DNA of 64,000 bases from Heligmosomoides polygyrus polygyrus (GCA_947396885.1 OX377203.1:23067253-23131252); one strand, 5' to 3'; numbered from the stretch's first letter, positions 33,296 through 44,410 are shown. Translations and numbers: made by a program. Notes: a model not told the origin generated them from the letters alone.

Positions 33296-33910
33296 TCTCG
33301 GGGTCACTCTTTTGGATGAGAACTATGATCTTGCCCTTATTTCTGAGACTTGGCTAAAAATTGAAAATGAACTTGCTCCGCTGCTTGGCCCAGCCATCCC
33401 CCGTTACAAGGCGGTATGGTGCGACAAGCGTAATAAATGAGGGGGGGGGGAGGTGGTTATTTTTTACAAAAATTCTATTGGTGTCAATGAAGTTTTTCTG
33501 AATCCGTTGACAACTCATATGAAGTACTCATTGTTGGTGTCATTATTGCAGATCGCATCACTAGGTTCATTTTGATCTACAGAGCCCCAGCCTGCGCAAG
33601 CTCCCAGTCTATCCAACTTACTAAGGTCATCAGTGGTTTTTCAGCCACTGACTTTCCTGTCGATTTCAATCTTCCGAATATATTCTGGGGTACTGCTGAC
33701 ACCTTGCAAGCCTTCCAAATATCGGCACATTTTGCGGACATGTTTAACCCTCACTCGCTTCGTCAGTTGGTCCCTCGTGTTGCTAGAGCTGGATCCTTCC
33801 TTCACTTAGTACTTTGTAATTCTCTTAACCTCATCACGGACACTGAAGTTTCTCCGTCCATAGGTAGCAGTGATATTTATCGTGTGGCGTTCTCCATAAA
33901 TCTTTGAGAA
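33296..33910 (+). pseudogene. CR1-like endonuclease fragment
   Basis: Across frame changes: ALISETWLKIENELAPLLG-like opening (about 33333-33390), a GGGEVVIFYKNS block (from 33438), FILIYRAPACASSQS (33571-33612), then a VDFNLPNIFWG block (33660-33693), which corresponds to the GDFNxPxIxW catalytic block. A 111-codon frame (33572-33907) covers the last third. There is no downstream RT, so it is a stub. Same family as 25863-26530. Confidence 0.65.
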
Positions 33911-34039
33911 GCGCCAACTTCTGAAGCATTGAGTAAGGATTACAGAAGTGCAAACTACCCGGCGGTTGAAAAGGGGTTGACTAGATTGGTTCTTCCTCTA
34001 CGGTTACGACTGCAAATGATGCTTATGAACTATAGTTGC

Positions 34040-34215
34040 GCTCGAATGATCTATTCGAATAGGTATTCGAATGATTTACATCCGAATTTGAGTATTCGAA
34101 TTCGAACGTTCAGAAGATCGCGGTGTCAAACACATTCAAAATTTGAATGCTCGAAATTTGTGGGTATTCGAATCTGTTCGAATATTTGAAACGGAGCAGA
34201 AAGACACCAATATTC
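34040..34215. repeat. TTCGAA-rich fold-back repeat, copy 1
   Basis: ATTCGAAT/TTCGAATTCGAA motifs occur about every 10-20 bases and can pair extensively. A related array with the same ATTCGAATTCGAG-GTTCA core is at 36885-36985. Probably a MITE family. Confidence 0.65.
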
Positions 34216-34675
34216 GAGTACTCGAAAGATCCGAACGCTCAACTCGGAATCCGGTATAGGTTGAAATGATGTGGAAGCATTGTCGCAATCAGGGTCTACG
34301 AAACGACTATATGTATAGAGAAATCCCATAAGATGTCGAAGTGAGGAAGCAATCTGATATTGAGACCGACTAGATGTGGCGGTATTCACGGTATTACTTA
34401 ACTAGTGCACCCATGTAAAGACGGGGCACATCTGATGTTTCTGCCCCTGCCATTCGGCTAAGACTTTAGTTTCAAAACAGATATGATGCGTAGCTCGGAC
34501 ACCAATTTTCAAAGCATTGGTCTATCATATGCTACGGTGCCTTACCAACTTACACATATTCTGCCGATATTTGTACTGCTGCTGTACACTTCTTTCATGG
34601 AGCCATGTTTTTCTAGAAATCTATTGAAATCTAAAAATCTAACATGTGTATGAAACTCAAGGCTTGTCCTATGAA
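34216..34675. other. Unassigned sequence
   Basis: Nothing recognised. Confidence 0.5.
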
Positions 34676-35493
34676 TTAGGTTGGCAACTAAGTTCGTGGA
34701 CTCTGAAAATTCTTCAATAAAATTACTTATTAACAAATAACAAATGATAGTCTTTAATAAAAATAAGATCCCTCGGAACGTTGAAGTGCTACCCGTTTAT
34801 AAGGTAGTTGGTCTATCTAGGGCTGTACAATTTCTGTGCTTTTAAGGCCAAGAATCCATGGAAGTGCATTTTGACCTGATTCACATTAATGAATCGTCTT
34901 CAACCAAGAGGAGCTTCACGGAACTAAAAACGTGGTAATCACTATGCGCACACTGTGCGCTGTAGCTGTATGAGTTAGCCGCTCCCAACCAAGGTCCTCG
35001 ATTTTTTGAAGTTTCCGATTCGTGACGTGTTCTCCGTTTGGTGGTGTCAAGAAGGTGTTCACTTCTGGGAGAGCATCAATAGCGGTTTCAGGATTAATGC
35101 TGGAATCTACTCTCCTTAGCATAGCCGTACGCAGACTTCAGACAGCTTTTCAGGAGCGGAATTATCTTTAAGCCAGATAGCGCCAGATCAGACGGATCCG
35201 CCTCACAGCCCAGGCTGTGCACAGATTCACAGCCGCCTTTTTAGCTCTCTGCAGCACTTCTTGGTTGGAAGCCAATTTGTTAATGTAGACCCGTTCAAAC
35301 CGCACCTCTGAGGATTAGTGGCCTCTAAAGCAGAATTCTACAGCTGTGGGATGGACCAGCCAGCTTATAAATGAGGAGCAGCCCCGCGTTTTAAGAGATC
35401 CTATTTCGACAGAAAATTTTTGTTGTTGTTACTTCTTAATAAACACTTTTGTTGGAGGTACATGAGAGTCCACGAATTTAGTTGACAACCTAA
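34676..35493 (-). mobile_element. Mariner deletion derivative with inverted termini
   Basis: Left end TTAGGTTGGCAACTAAGTTC pairs with the right end GAATTTAGTTGACAACCTAA, with TA at each edge. The minus strand carries the C-terminal transposase region (KIEDLGWERLTH about 35027-34980, then NVNQVKMHF). The N-terminal half including most of the DDD region is missing. The element at 60711-61497 aligns with it along its whole length, so this deletion form itself was mobile. Confidence 0.8.
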
Positions 35494-36884
35494 TATCTAA
35501 CACACTTGTGTTGAATCTGGTTACACCATGACTCTCTCCCCCCTTTGCCCACACAGTTCTGGCATACGAGCGAAAGAAACTATCGGTAAGGACATTCTAG
35601 AAATAGGTAATTGGGTAAGATTTCCTGAAAGGTAGACAGAATCTACCCCGTGATCAATATCGATCGATATAACAGATTTTGTCCAAAGTTGTCCTTTGCT
35701 GTGGAAATTGCATAAAAATGCTGGCTTAGGCTTTGTCAACAAATAAACAATATCGGTTCCTATTAATCGCTGGGGGATGCCACAGCTAGCATTCAGAGTA
35801 GTCCGCTGAGGCTGAGGCGTATCATTAAGCCATGGGAAAAGTACAGACCAGATATATTTTACATTTCGCTCACGCTCGCTGCTTCGGATCGTGCGTTTGG
35901 CCGCCGTTCGCTGAGTAACTATGCCTTCGGTATAATTCCTAGTGTGAATAAGGGGACGCTGTGTTCTCTTCTACCATCCATCATGGAAAACTGCCAGTGC
36001 GACAACTAACTTGATTGTAAAATTTCGGCTCAACTTATATGTGCCAGCACAAGCACATTTTGCATCTGGACCTGGTTCCGCCGGACTGCCATGTGGTCGC
36101 AATGATCGCTTAATCTCAAACTCTCATCAGAACAGTTTGTCTAGTAACTGGAAGCTCACATAGTTTAAAATCGTGGCATGTTATTGACGTTTTACATCGC
36201 ATCTGGCGATGAGTGAAAGTACAATTCTAGGAAATCTCTCTTTGTTCACGAACGGTTGGCGACATCGTCCACAAACTACACAGCGTTGGAACTACGCAAC
36301 GGAATCTTTAGCAATTTGTCAGCAGTTTTTTAACGAACACTTAATAGCCAATTTAAGATGAGCCTAATAATCGTCAACCATAAACTTGACGATGTGATAC
36401 CTGAAGTTGCCGCATGCATGAAAAGGAGTGCTATTTGAATGAGCGGAACAAATCCACTGATATCGTTAGGAAGTAGCAAACCACCAAACCAGAAATCACT
36501 TTCTCCCTTTTTGAGTGATCTAGAAGTTTGCAATGCTAGAAGAAATTAGATCTCATGGATCAAATCGCTTGTAAACCTTTTGTTTCTCATGATCAGCACT
36601 AGGAAAGTCATTGTAAATAAAGAATTGAGAAAAAATCGTTATCTTTAAAGGCAGTCAGGTAAGTCAGAGGTTGATCTAGGCATCCCACATGTCGAGGACC
36701 AGATAATAAGGACTAAATCTAACTCTATTTCCTCGCTTTTCTGAGGCGCGAACAAGATTTCTGAGGAAACCGATGGATTTGCAAACGCTTCTACTAAATT
36801 ATAATGATAGTTGGAAATTGCCTTCACTTTTCTCCTAAGCAACCGTCTGTTCTTTGCTTTCTTCCATATGTGAACTCAATGTTT
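35494..36884. other. Unassigned sequence
   Basis: Short open frames on the minus strand (35742-35521, 36533-36330) have no recognisable motif. No repeats shared with the rest of the window were noticed. Confidence 0.45.
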
Positions 36885-36985
36885 CTCCATTCGAATTCGA
36901 TCATTCGAATTTCAATATTCGAATTCGAGTGTTCAAAAAGTCGTGTTTTTCGGATATGTTCGAATTCGAATGGACGAACAAGGAC
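36885..36985. repeat. TTCGAA-rich fold-back repeat, copy 2
   Basis: Same motif array as 34040-34215, shorter. Confidence 0.6.
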
Positions 36986-37139
36986 CAGATAGTCACTGGC
37001 TATAGGTAACCTATTCTATGTAAACACATTTCATTATTTTGCTTTTGACTGCTACATGCCACTTCAGATTTTGCTCACCTCAAGATGCAGGGGTAGGGGA
37101 CACTTCGCTCCCACTCAAACCTCGTGCCAGTCATAACTT

Positions 37140-38203
37140 ATAATATTTGGTTGTTGCAGAAGTTCTCGCCATTTTCAAGGCACCACATTTTTTAAGTTTT
37201 ACAAAAAAAAGCGAAACAAAGTAACGACCATCATATCCTAACACTCTTCCCCAATAGACCCCCGATCCCGTCAGCGCAGAACTTTTCTGGCTTTGATCCG
37301 AAGAAGCCAGGCAGCCAGCGTTCCATGTCGTCCTCGTCATCGAACGTTTTTCCTTGCCTGGCATTGGACAGAGAAAGGAAAAGATGGTAATCTGTTGGTG
37401 CTATATCTGGACTGCACGATGGTGAGCCAACACCTCCCGTCCAACACTGAGATGTTTTTGACGAGTCATTCTTGCAATGTGTGGTCGAGTATTGTCGTGC
37501 AAGAATCGGATAGTGCCATGATTCGGACGCTGCAATCTTGGCGGCCAGTCTATCCAGCTGCTGACAGTACAAGTCCGCTGTTAGAGTTTCGTTACGGGTC
37601 AGCAGCTAGTAGTAGGTGACACCTTTGTAATCCCACCAAACAGAAAGCATTATCTTCGATGGATGAGGACCATCGTTTGGTTGTGGCTCAGGTTGCTCAC
37701 CCTTGTGAACCCAGTGTCTGCTCTTCCTGATGTTGATGTACAGGCATGTGATGATGGACTTCAGCCAACTATCTAAATGCTCGTACGAGAGCAATTGAGT
37801 GGCCACCTCAGCACGCCGCTGGCGGTCGCGTTCGGTGAGGTCATGGGGAACCCAGTGTGCCAACTCGTGGACCTTACCCAGTTGATGTAGGTGCCTGGCG
37901 ATGGTGGCGTAGTGCACACCCAAATCCTGCGAAAGTTCACGAGTAGTCCGCTGCGGGTCAGATTCCATCAGCTGTCGCAATCAGTCGTTGTCGACATCGG
38001 ATTTACGTGCTGACCTGAGCGAATCTTGAAGCTTAAACACTGCGTTTCTCACATTTGCAAACCATTCTCGTGCAGTGCGATCCGACCCTGTGCCCTCCCC
38101 AAATGCACCATTCATGCTACGACAGGAAGCGGCTGCTCACTCGCCAAATTTGAAGTCGTACAATAACAGACCTCGGATCTACTCCTTCGAAAGCTCCATT
38201 TTT
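37140..38203 (-). pseudogene. Mariner transposase relic, near full length
   Basis: On the minus strand from an ATG at about 38201: an N-terminal helix-turn-helix block (SDRTAREWF), a 124-codon stretch (37980-37606) with TTRELSQDLGVHYATIARHL and WVPHDLTERDRQRR, then after frame breaks IMLSVWWDYKGV (second DDE region), a HDNTRPHIARMT block, and SPDIAPTDYHLFLSL (third acidic region). Order and spacing are those of a mariner transposase of about 340 residues. Frameshifts and internal stops leave it inactive. Clear terminal inverted repeats were not located. Confidence 0.85.
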
Positions 38204-38464
38204 CTAGGAGTAACGCGAGAGTGAGTAGCTAGCAGTAATAGAAAACGTATGCATACCTGATCTCTTTATGTTAACAAAAGATAGGTTGCTACAAGGTAGC
38301 GTTAGTGAGAAAAAAGACATTCAAAAATGGCGGAAATCTTCGCAACAACCTAATAAATATCACCTAACTACAACAAAACTACAGTACCGCAGCAGCGCGA
38401 CTGACGAATCTTTTATCACATCCACAAACCACATGACTTCCACTATCTTTTTCAGTTACAGCAA

Positions 38465-39225
38465 GCTCTCAAAGTCTGCAGCTGCTTCAACCGATTTCGT
38501 TTATTTTAACGGAAGGCTCAGTCTAAAGCTTGTTATTGTAGCTTGCAATCTACTCATCTTTAAGGAGGGAGAATGACATAGAAAATTTACTTTCGAGTTC
38601 ATTCTGGGCTTTTGGGTGCTGGTTGCAATTCGTCAAAATGCAAGTGAACTTTGCTAAACAACACTCTCGAGTTTTTAGAGCATTTCATACTCAGTCTTTG
38701 CAAAATGAATGCTGTAAAGCCCAGTATTGTAATTTTGCCTAAAAATTATCTATGTCCTAAAAAATGAGATAGTCCAGAAACAAATCTATGCTAACCATAC
38801 ACAATGTAGAGACTCCATGTATAAAATATCGAGAAGGCAGGTGATTAGATGGCAAAATTTCAAGTGGTTAAAGTAAAGGCCTCTCTCAAAAGTGCGACTG
38901 AGTTTATAAAGCGTTTCATACTCAGTCTTCGCAGAATGAATGCTGGAAAGCCCAGTATTGTAATTTTGCAATTTTTCGCTTAAAATTTTCAAACAGTTCG
39001 GACGCCAATATTTAGACGCACCAGATCGAGCGCTGATGTAGAGTCCTCCTTCGATCATAATTGCGCTGACCTGACATGCCCTACAGAGACATTGCATCCG
39101 GCTGTATGACCAACGAGTTCGTCTCTCTTTCTCGCAATTACGGTTTCGACTTTACGCAATCCATCGTTATCGATCCATGCTGCCAAATCTTCATGAATTT
39201 TTGGGTTTTCCGGTATGCGTAGATC
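38465..39225 (-). repeat. Dispersed repeat R2, copy 1 (inverted relative to 43690-44410)
   Basis: About 760 bases whose reverse complement aligns with 43690-44410 from GCAGCTGCTTCAACCGATTT to CCGGTTTGTGTAGATCA-like ends. The best-conserved part encodes, on the minus strand, IMIEGGLYISARSGAS and WRPNCLKILSEKLQNYNTGL in both copies. Within this copy a segment is itself partly duplicated (about 38665-38745 and 38905-38985). I do not recognise the protein. Confidence 0.75.
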
Positions 39226-39227
39226 AT

Positions 39228-39610
39228 ATTAGGTTGTCAACAAAGTTCTCGGCACTTAGAGTGCTTCACTTTAAACTACCATAACTTTCTCAAGTCTTAT
39301 CGGATTTGGTCCAAATAAGCACCGTTCAAATTGATACACTTCTGCCAACGGGCCTCCAGTTTACTTATTCCATCAGCAAAGAAATTAGGTGGTCGAGATT
39401 CGACGAAGTCCCGGAAAGCTGTTTGGCTTGGTCCTGTTTGGTGAAGGTTTTTTCGAGAAGGTTCTGAAAGTATTTGGAAAGGCGGTAGTGGTTGGTGAGA
39501 GGTTTGGAGAACATAGCAGACTAAGCCTTTAATTCGTTCATTTTCGAATAGTGATTGTGAAGCGTGTGGGCAGGCGTTATCATGCAGAAGAATCGGGGAA
39601 TCTATCCTAT
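39228..39610 (-). pseudogene. Mariner C-terminal fragment
   Basis: Left end TTAGGTTGTCAACAAAGTTC is a mariner-type terminus. The minus strand reads FLLHDNACPHASQSLFENE (about 39597-39541), then RPPNFFADGISKLEARWQKC and INLNGAYLDQ, the final mariner blocks. The 5' half is absent. Confidence 0.75.
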
Positions 39611-39773
39611 TCCGGTGGGCACATAACTATAAAGTATTATATGCAACAAATCCACTTGAGACTTACCGAGCGGCTCCTACAGAACAACATGGGGCCTAAA
39701 CAAGAGAAGTCTCAAAGAAAAAAAACGAAAAGTTACATTTGTTGCGGTTGTAAGCAATCAAAGTTGTGTGTCC

Positions 39774-39905
39774 TCCTTACCATGTTGGATCCTGGTTATA
39801 ACATGTCAGGCGCCGGTCAGCACGCGGCATGCGGTTTCATGCGTTTTCCTCACCATGCTAGATCCTGGTTATAACATGCCAGCAGGCGGTCAGCACGCGG
39901 CATGC
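39774..39905 (+). repeat. Tandem duplication of about 70 bp
   Basis: CCTGGTTATAACATG...GGTCAGCACGCGGCATGC occurs twice with small changes (39789-39832 and 39863-39905). Confidence 0.8.
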
Positions 39906-40386
39906 CTCCATTCCATCGCTTTCTGCCCGCCGAGACGGTTGTGAATCGCCGCGAATTTATTTAATTTTTGTCTGTTCGTCTGTTTTTGATTTTTTAGGTT
40001 TCATTTTTTTAGGGTTTTTTCTGGTACATTAGGAGCTGCTCGCTAAGTCTGAATACATTTTGTTACCTACCTTTGGTTAGGTGCCCCCGGACTAGGATAG
40101 ATCCGAATCGGGCCTCTTCTTTTGACCGGTGCTGGCTGAAGTTGCCGCAATTTTCGGTGCACTCCACCGATTTCCTTACGGTAGGACTCTGCTGTGGTCG
40201 TTTGGCCTGGTGCCAAAAAGTTGTAATGGATCACACCAGCCGTGAAAAAAAAACTGTACAGAAATGAGCATTAATGCGCAATGCGAGTTGAGTTTTCGCT
40301 TAATAGTGGACAAATGAAAAATAGTAACACAAAGCGAGTAGAACTTTCCGGACAACCTACAAGCATAAAAATTTGTCGCCAGTGTT
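39906..40386. other. Unassigned sequence left of the LTR element
   Basis: Nothing recognised. Confidence 0.5.
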
Positions 40387-40685
40387 TGTCACACAATTGC
40401 AGGCATTTAGGTCTAAGATCAACACGGACGGCAGTTCGATCCCAGAATCAGATTTTCGATCTCCAATATCGCGCGCCAAATCGTCTATATAAGGAGAGCT
40501 CGAGCCGGTGTGATTCGCTTTTTGATTCTTCTTCTTGTGATCCTCTGTTCTCGTGTGTTGCTCTGTTTATCGTGAGATAAATCATTTCGATCTCCAATAT
40601 CGTCTGCTTCCATCGGATTAACCTCGGATTATCCGCATCGTTTCTACATCTAAAAGAGTCAACTGGCCGGAAAGGCAGCGTTATA
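40387..40685 (+). repeat. 5' LTR
   Basis: Contains a TATA box (CTATATAAGG, 40485-40494) preceded by CGATCTCCAATATCGCGCG. A CGATCTCCAATATCG motif occurs twice within the LTR. Differs from the 3' LTR by scattered substitutions and a short deletion, so the insertion is not recent. Confidence 0.85.
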
Positions 40686-40734
40686 TGGGGTCAATCAACC
40701 TTCCGTGTTCGGTAACTGATTCAGTGTCGTTTAG

Positions 40735-41214
40735 ATGGCTGATAGTCAAGGAGGTCGACCAGCTCGACCAGCCGGAGCGGCTGTTGAAAACAAAGGTGCA
40801 GCTCATAACGACGCAGATCGAGTCCTGGGAGGTGCCAATCCGCCCATTGCCGAAGCAACACCTGCGCCAATCGTATCGTACACCGAGGAGGAGCTCAAGA
40901 ATACGACAGACCCGCTCAAGATCTTGACATACGGCCGAACCAAGAATCAAGCTCTCTGTCGCGGACTTCGTTGGGCTCAAGGTTATGGTGCGCGGCCGCT
41001 GTTGATCGACGAAATCGACTGGGATATTAAGACTCTTAAGGATCATGTCAGTTGGCGTAAATATCAGCCGCTCTCAGATCTGATACCGGACAACAAAGAC
41101 TACTGCAGTCTTATTGTGGCAGCTTTTGCAGGCTGTTTCTCGTGCCCGATCCCGATCGCGTGGCCGAAACTGAGCGAGATCATTGTTGCTCTCTGTATGC
41201 ATACCGCAGGATAG
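40735..41214 (+). CDS. Gag- or nucleocapsid-like protein, N-terminal part
   Basis: 159 codons from an ATG 49 bases after the 5' LTR to a TAG at 41212-41214. The first 45 residues are Ala/Pro/Gly-rich and polar; then a helical, compact region includes YGRTKNQALCRGLRWAQGYG, DIKTLKDHVSW and AFAGCFSCPIPIAWP. This resembles a structural nucleic-acid-binding protein rather than an enzyme. The next frame (41300-42094) probably continues the same protein, which would then be about 450 residues. I do not recognise the family; LTR-element gag is the simplest reading, and a captured RNA-virus-type nucleoprotein is possible but unsupported. Confidence 0.55.
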   Translation: MADSQGGRPARPAGAAVENKGAAHNDADRVLGGANPPIAEATPAPIVSYTEEELKNTTDPLKILTYGRTKNQALCRGLRWAQGYGARPLLIDEIDWDIKTLKDHVSWRKYQPLSDLIPDNKDYCSLIVAAFAGCFSCPIPIAWPKLSEIIVALCMHTAG

Positions 41215-41299
41215 ATTCAAGGTGAACGCTGGTCCCAAGCTTCTCGAATCCGACTACCATACACCGCTAGTGGGTCAGCCTGAATAAATTTTTTAACAG

Positions 41300-42094
41300 G
41301 TGTCTCTCCTCAAAGCGAGGACGAGGCCTGAATTCATACAAAGTCTGATGAGCCGCGATTTCGAGCGCGTCGAAGACTTGTTTATCACGCGAAGTGAAGA
41401 AATTCCAGTATGGCTCGTCAAGCTGAGCAGGACCAATAACATCCCGACCAGCCACCGGCAGCGAGGGAACAAATTCAAAAGCAGGGGCCACGAACGTCTA
41501 GCAGCTCAGCCTACAGTCGGTCCGATGGGTGAGCACCTTGCCCCACATGCTGCTCCGTCGTCAGCGCGAGAACAGGAGACCCCAGCTCCGATTAGGCCGA
41601 CGATTGAAGATGTGGCCTGGAGTAACACCATCAAGAGTCTCGTGGTCCGTGAGCAACTGATGCCAGCCGGTGTGGCACTCGGCTATCTACTCATGCGGCT
41701 TGTTGCGAAATTAACACAACATGTGATCAACCATGCGAAACAGTTCTCGGTTATTCCGTCGAAATATAGCCTGAATCTCGATCCCAACCTCAACTTCGTT
41801 TTCGACGAGAGGGCTGTCGAATCTATCCGTAACTCGATGGTGTCGTTCCAGCCGACGGTTGCAGTCTACCTACAATCATTGTTCGAGAAGCTGGAAGTCG
41901 CTGTTAAGCCGCATATTGGAACGGAACTATGGCACATCCGAGCGAAGCCCTGTGGGGGGAACGTTGTATACAAAAGGAACAGGCAAAGGGAATGTGACGA
42001 ACACGGTCATCGTCCGCGTGTGCCAATGTATCATCATTATCAACAGATAGGTAGGGAATTCCATCGCGGACGTCGTTCTAGGTTCTCATACTAA
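41300..42094 (+). CDS. Gag-like protein, C-terminal part
   Basis: 264 codons open from 41300 to a TAA at 42092-42094, without an ATG of its own at the start. Residues 1-50 are basic (RTNNIPTSHRQRGNKFKSRG), 70-95 Pro-rich, then a helical segment with ALGYLLMRLVAKLTQHVI, and a very basic, His/Arg-rich tail (HGHRPRVPMYHHYQQ, RGRRSRFSY). No zinc knuckle, protease or RT motif. It is separated from the upstream frame by 85 bases that contain GTGAAC and TTTTTTAACAG, but using them as an intron does not restore the frame, so a frameshift or decay is more likely. Confidence 0.5.
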   Translation: MSLLKARTRPEFIQSLMSRDFERVEDLFITRSEEIPVWLVKLSRTNNIPTSHRQRGNKFKSRGHERLAAQPTVGPMGEHLAPHAAPSSAREQETPAPIRPTIEDVAWSNTIKSLVVREQLMPAGVALGYLLMRLVAKLTQHVINHAKQFSVIPSKYSLNLDPNLNFVFDERAVESIRNSMVSFQPTVAVYLQSLFEKLEVAVKPHIGTELWHIRAKPCGGNVVYKRNRQRECDEHGHRPRVPMYHHYQQIGREFHRGRRSRFSY

Positions 42095-42385
42095 ATTCAG
42101 TTGTTCACTGCACTGATGCCTTTTAACGAATAACGCGGTAACTGAAGCTTACGTTTCACGGTAAACCTAGTTCTTGATCATCATTTAAAGGCAACTGATA
42201 TATAACAAGATGAAAAACCGTGTTTGAAAACTGTCAAGTCCTGAAAGGGACATCATTTGTGAATGATTCTCATATTGTGAAGATAAACACAAAGGCTCGT
42301 AGTTCAATACAGAAAGGGAAAAGCGGTTAGCGAGCCTGATGATATGTAGGCGATGGCGAGGACGCCATCAACTTAGGGATGGGGA

Positions 42386-42675
42386 TGTCACACAATTGCA
42401 GGCGTTTATGTCTTAGATCAACACGGACGGCAGTTCGATCGCAGAATTAGATTTTCGATCTCCAATATCACGCGCCAAATCGTCTATATAAGGAGAGCTC
42501 GAGCCGTTGTGATTCGCTTTTTGATTATTCTTCTTGTGATCCTCTGTTCTCGTGTGTCGCTCGAGATAAATCATTTCGATCTCCAATATCGTTTGCTTCG
42601 ATCGGATTAACTTCGGATTAACCGCAATCGTTTCTACATCTCAAAGAGTCAACTGGCCGGAAAGCCGGCGTTATA
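42386..42675 (+). repeat. 3' LTR
   Basis: Matches the 5' LTR over its full length, with the TATA box at 42484-42493. It lacks about 10 bases near GTGTCGCTCGAGATAAATC, where the 5' LTR has an extra TCTGTTTATCG-like stretch. Confidence 0.85.
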
Positions 42676-42834
42676 GTTTAGGTTTCACCCAAAAGAAATT
42701 TCTGCAATTGCTGTTTAGCAAAATCAACTTTATTTTATTTCTCTATTTAAAAATTATTTGTGGTAACACAGCTTTACTACGAGTGGTAGCGCTAATTAGC
42801 ATAGAGCTGACCTTAATATACCATTTCACCCATT

Positions 42835-43625
42835 TTCATTCGAATTTGAAAAGAGCACTTTTCCATTCAAATTGGACACTCTTCTAAGCTAGCTGATGAC
42901 TTCTGATACCAAATCGAACCCTTCCAAATCAAAATGAGCTTTGCCTACTCTAAACTAAACATTCTTCACAAAGATTAGAATAATTTTTTGTTTAAAGAAA
43001 TTTCAGTATGGTTTCCTTCAAGTTTTAATTCACTTATACAAAAACTGAACACTTTGTTCAAAGTTTTATAGAACTCTCATTTTTTGTGGAAATAATGATT
43101 TACCTCCTGCTTTAAAGAGCAGAAAAGCGGCAGTTTTTAGCGCCAAAAAAAGAGTGCGCCACGCACTTGTCCATGACGTCGCGATTTTTATCCGATTGAT
43201 AGCAAAATTGCTGTTTGCATAGGGTTTTACTCCTGTAAACAATAGCAAAGAAATGTGTAAAAAACACACATATTCTCACTTTGATACTTTATGTAAGCAG
43301 TGTTTACATTATCATTCAAATAAAAATCGCGACGAGCATTTCAAGTGTTTTGTTGTGTTTTAAGACTAAATTTAGTTTGTTATTTTTTATATAAAAACAA
43401 AACTTGCATAAAATTATTACAATCGTTCGGGAAGCTGAACTAAACAGAATTCGAAAAAGTTACAGCAAGTCTTTCTTGGACAAAAAATTATTCTACCCTT
43501 CTTGAAGTGTTCGTAGTTTAACTTGTAAGAAGTTCTTTTCAATTTGGAAGACGTTTACAATTAGAAGTGTTCAATTTGGTTTAAAAAGTGCCCAGTTCGA
43601 CGTGAAAATGATATATACATATTTT
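42835..43625. repeat. Fold-back built from inverted R1 arms
   Basis: 42835-43000, read in reverse complement, matches 43465-43625: ACAAAAAATTATTCTA, then loosely periodic TTTAGTTT/TTCAATTTGG motifs. The same periodic arm is found once in each R1 copy (16890-17060, 59690-59860). The centre (43080-43320) resembles the left part of R1. No coding content. Confidence 0.65.
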
Positions 43626-43689
43626 GCCTTGCGACTAGGGACCCAATTTTAAGAATTCTGCGTGATCTACACAAACCGGAAAACCCAAA

Positions 43690-44410
43690 AAGGAGTCTGC
43701 GTGATCTACACAAACCGGAAAACCCAAAAATTCATGAAGATTTGGCAGCATGGATCGATAACGATGGGCTGCGTAAAGTCGAAACCGTAATTGATACCGT
43801 AAAGAGAGACGAACTCGTTGGTCATACAGCCGGATGCAATGTCTCTGTAGGGCATGTCAGGTCAGCGCAATTATGATCGAAGGAGGACTCTACATCAGCG
43901 CTCGATCTGGTGCGTCTACATATTGGCGTCCGAACTGTTTGAAAATTTTAAGCGAAAAATTGCAAAATTACAATACTGGGCTTTCCAGCATTCATTCTGC
44001 GAAGACTGAGTATGAAACGCTTAAAAACTCAGTCGCACTTTTGAGAGAGGCCTTCACTTTAACCACTTGGAATGTTGCCATCTGATCACCTGCCTTCTCG
44101 ATATTTTGAACATGGAGTCTCTACATTGTGTGTGGTTAGCGTAGATTTGTTTGTGGACTATATCATTTTTTAGGACATAGATATTCGCAACCAAACTCGG
44201 CGATAGAGAGTGTTGTTTAGCAAAGTTCACTTGCATTTTGATGAATTGCAACCAGCACACAAAAGCTCAGAATGAACTCGAAACGTAAATTTTCTGTGAC
44301 ATTCTCGTGACATTCTCCCTCCCTAAAGATGAGTAGATTGCAGGCTACAATAACAAGCTTTAGACTGAGCCTTCCGTTGAAATAAACGAAATCGGTTGAA
44401 GCAGCTGTAG
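43690..44410 (+). repeat. Dispersed repeat R2, copy 2
   Basis: Inverted partner of 38465-39225. The first bases are a tandem duplicate: CTGCGTGATCTACACAAACC occurs at 43658 and again at 43698. An 83-codon frame (43834-44085) encodes the block shared with copy 1. Upstream, another frame reads HEDLAAWIDNDGLRKVETVI and DELVGHTAGCNVSV, suggesting an older, longer protein broken at the same place in both copies. Confidence 0.7.

Larger units (their letters stand above)
40387..42675 (+). mobile_element. Compact LTR element (2.29 kb) with a gag-like insert and no pol
   Basis: Two direct repeats of 299 and 290 bases (40387-40685, 42386-42675) start TGTCACACAATTGCAGG and end GCGTTATA. Directly after the left one is TGGGGTCAATCAACC, a plausible primer-binding site; directly before the right one is AGGGATGGGGA, a polypurine tract. 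The internal 1.7 kb encodes two adjacent frames (40735-41214, 41300-42094) without protease, reverse transcriptase or integrase motifs. The 5-bp flanks GTGTT and GTTTA do not match, so the target duplication is lost or the ends are misjudged by a few bases. Confidence 0.8.

Noticed and set aside
37140..38203. Active mariner transposon
   Set aside because: The block order is complete but frameshifts and stops interrupt it, and no matching terminal inverted repeats were found.
41222..41299. 78-base intron between the two gag-like frames of the LTR element
   Set aside because: GTGAAC and TTTTTTAACAG look like donor and acceptor, but splicing there leads to a stop, and an in-frame TAG precedes the donor.
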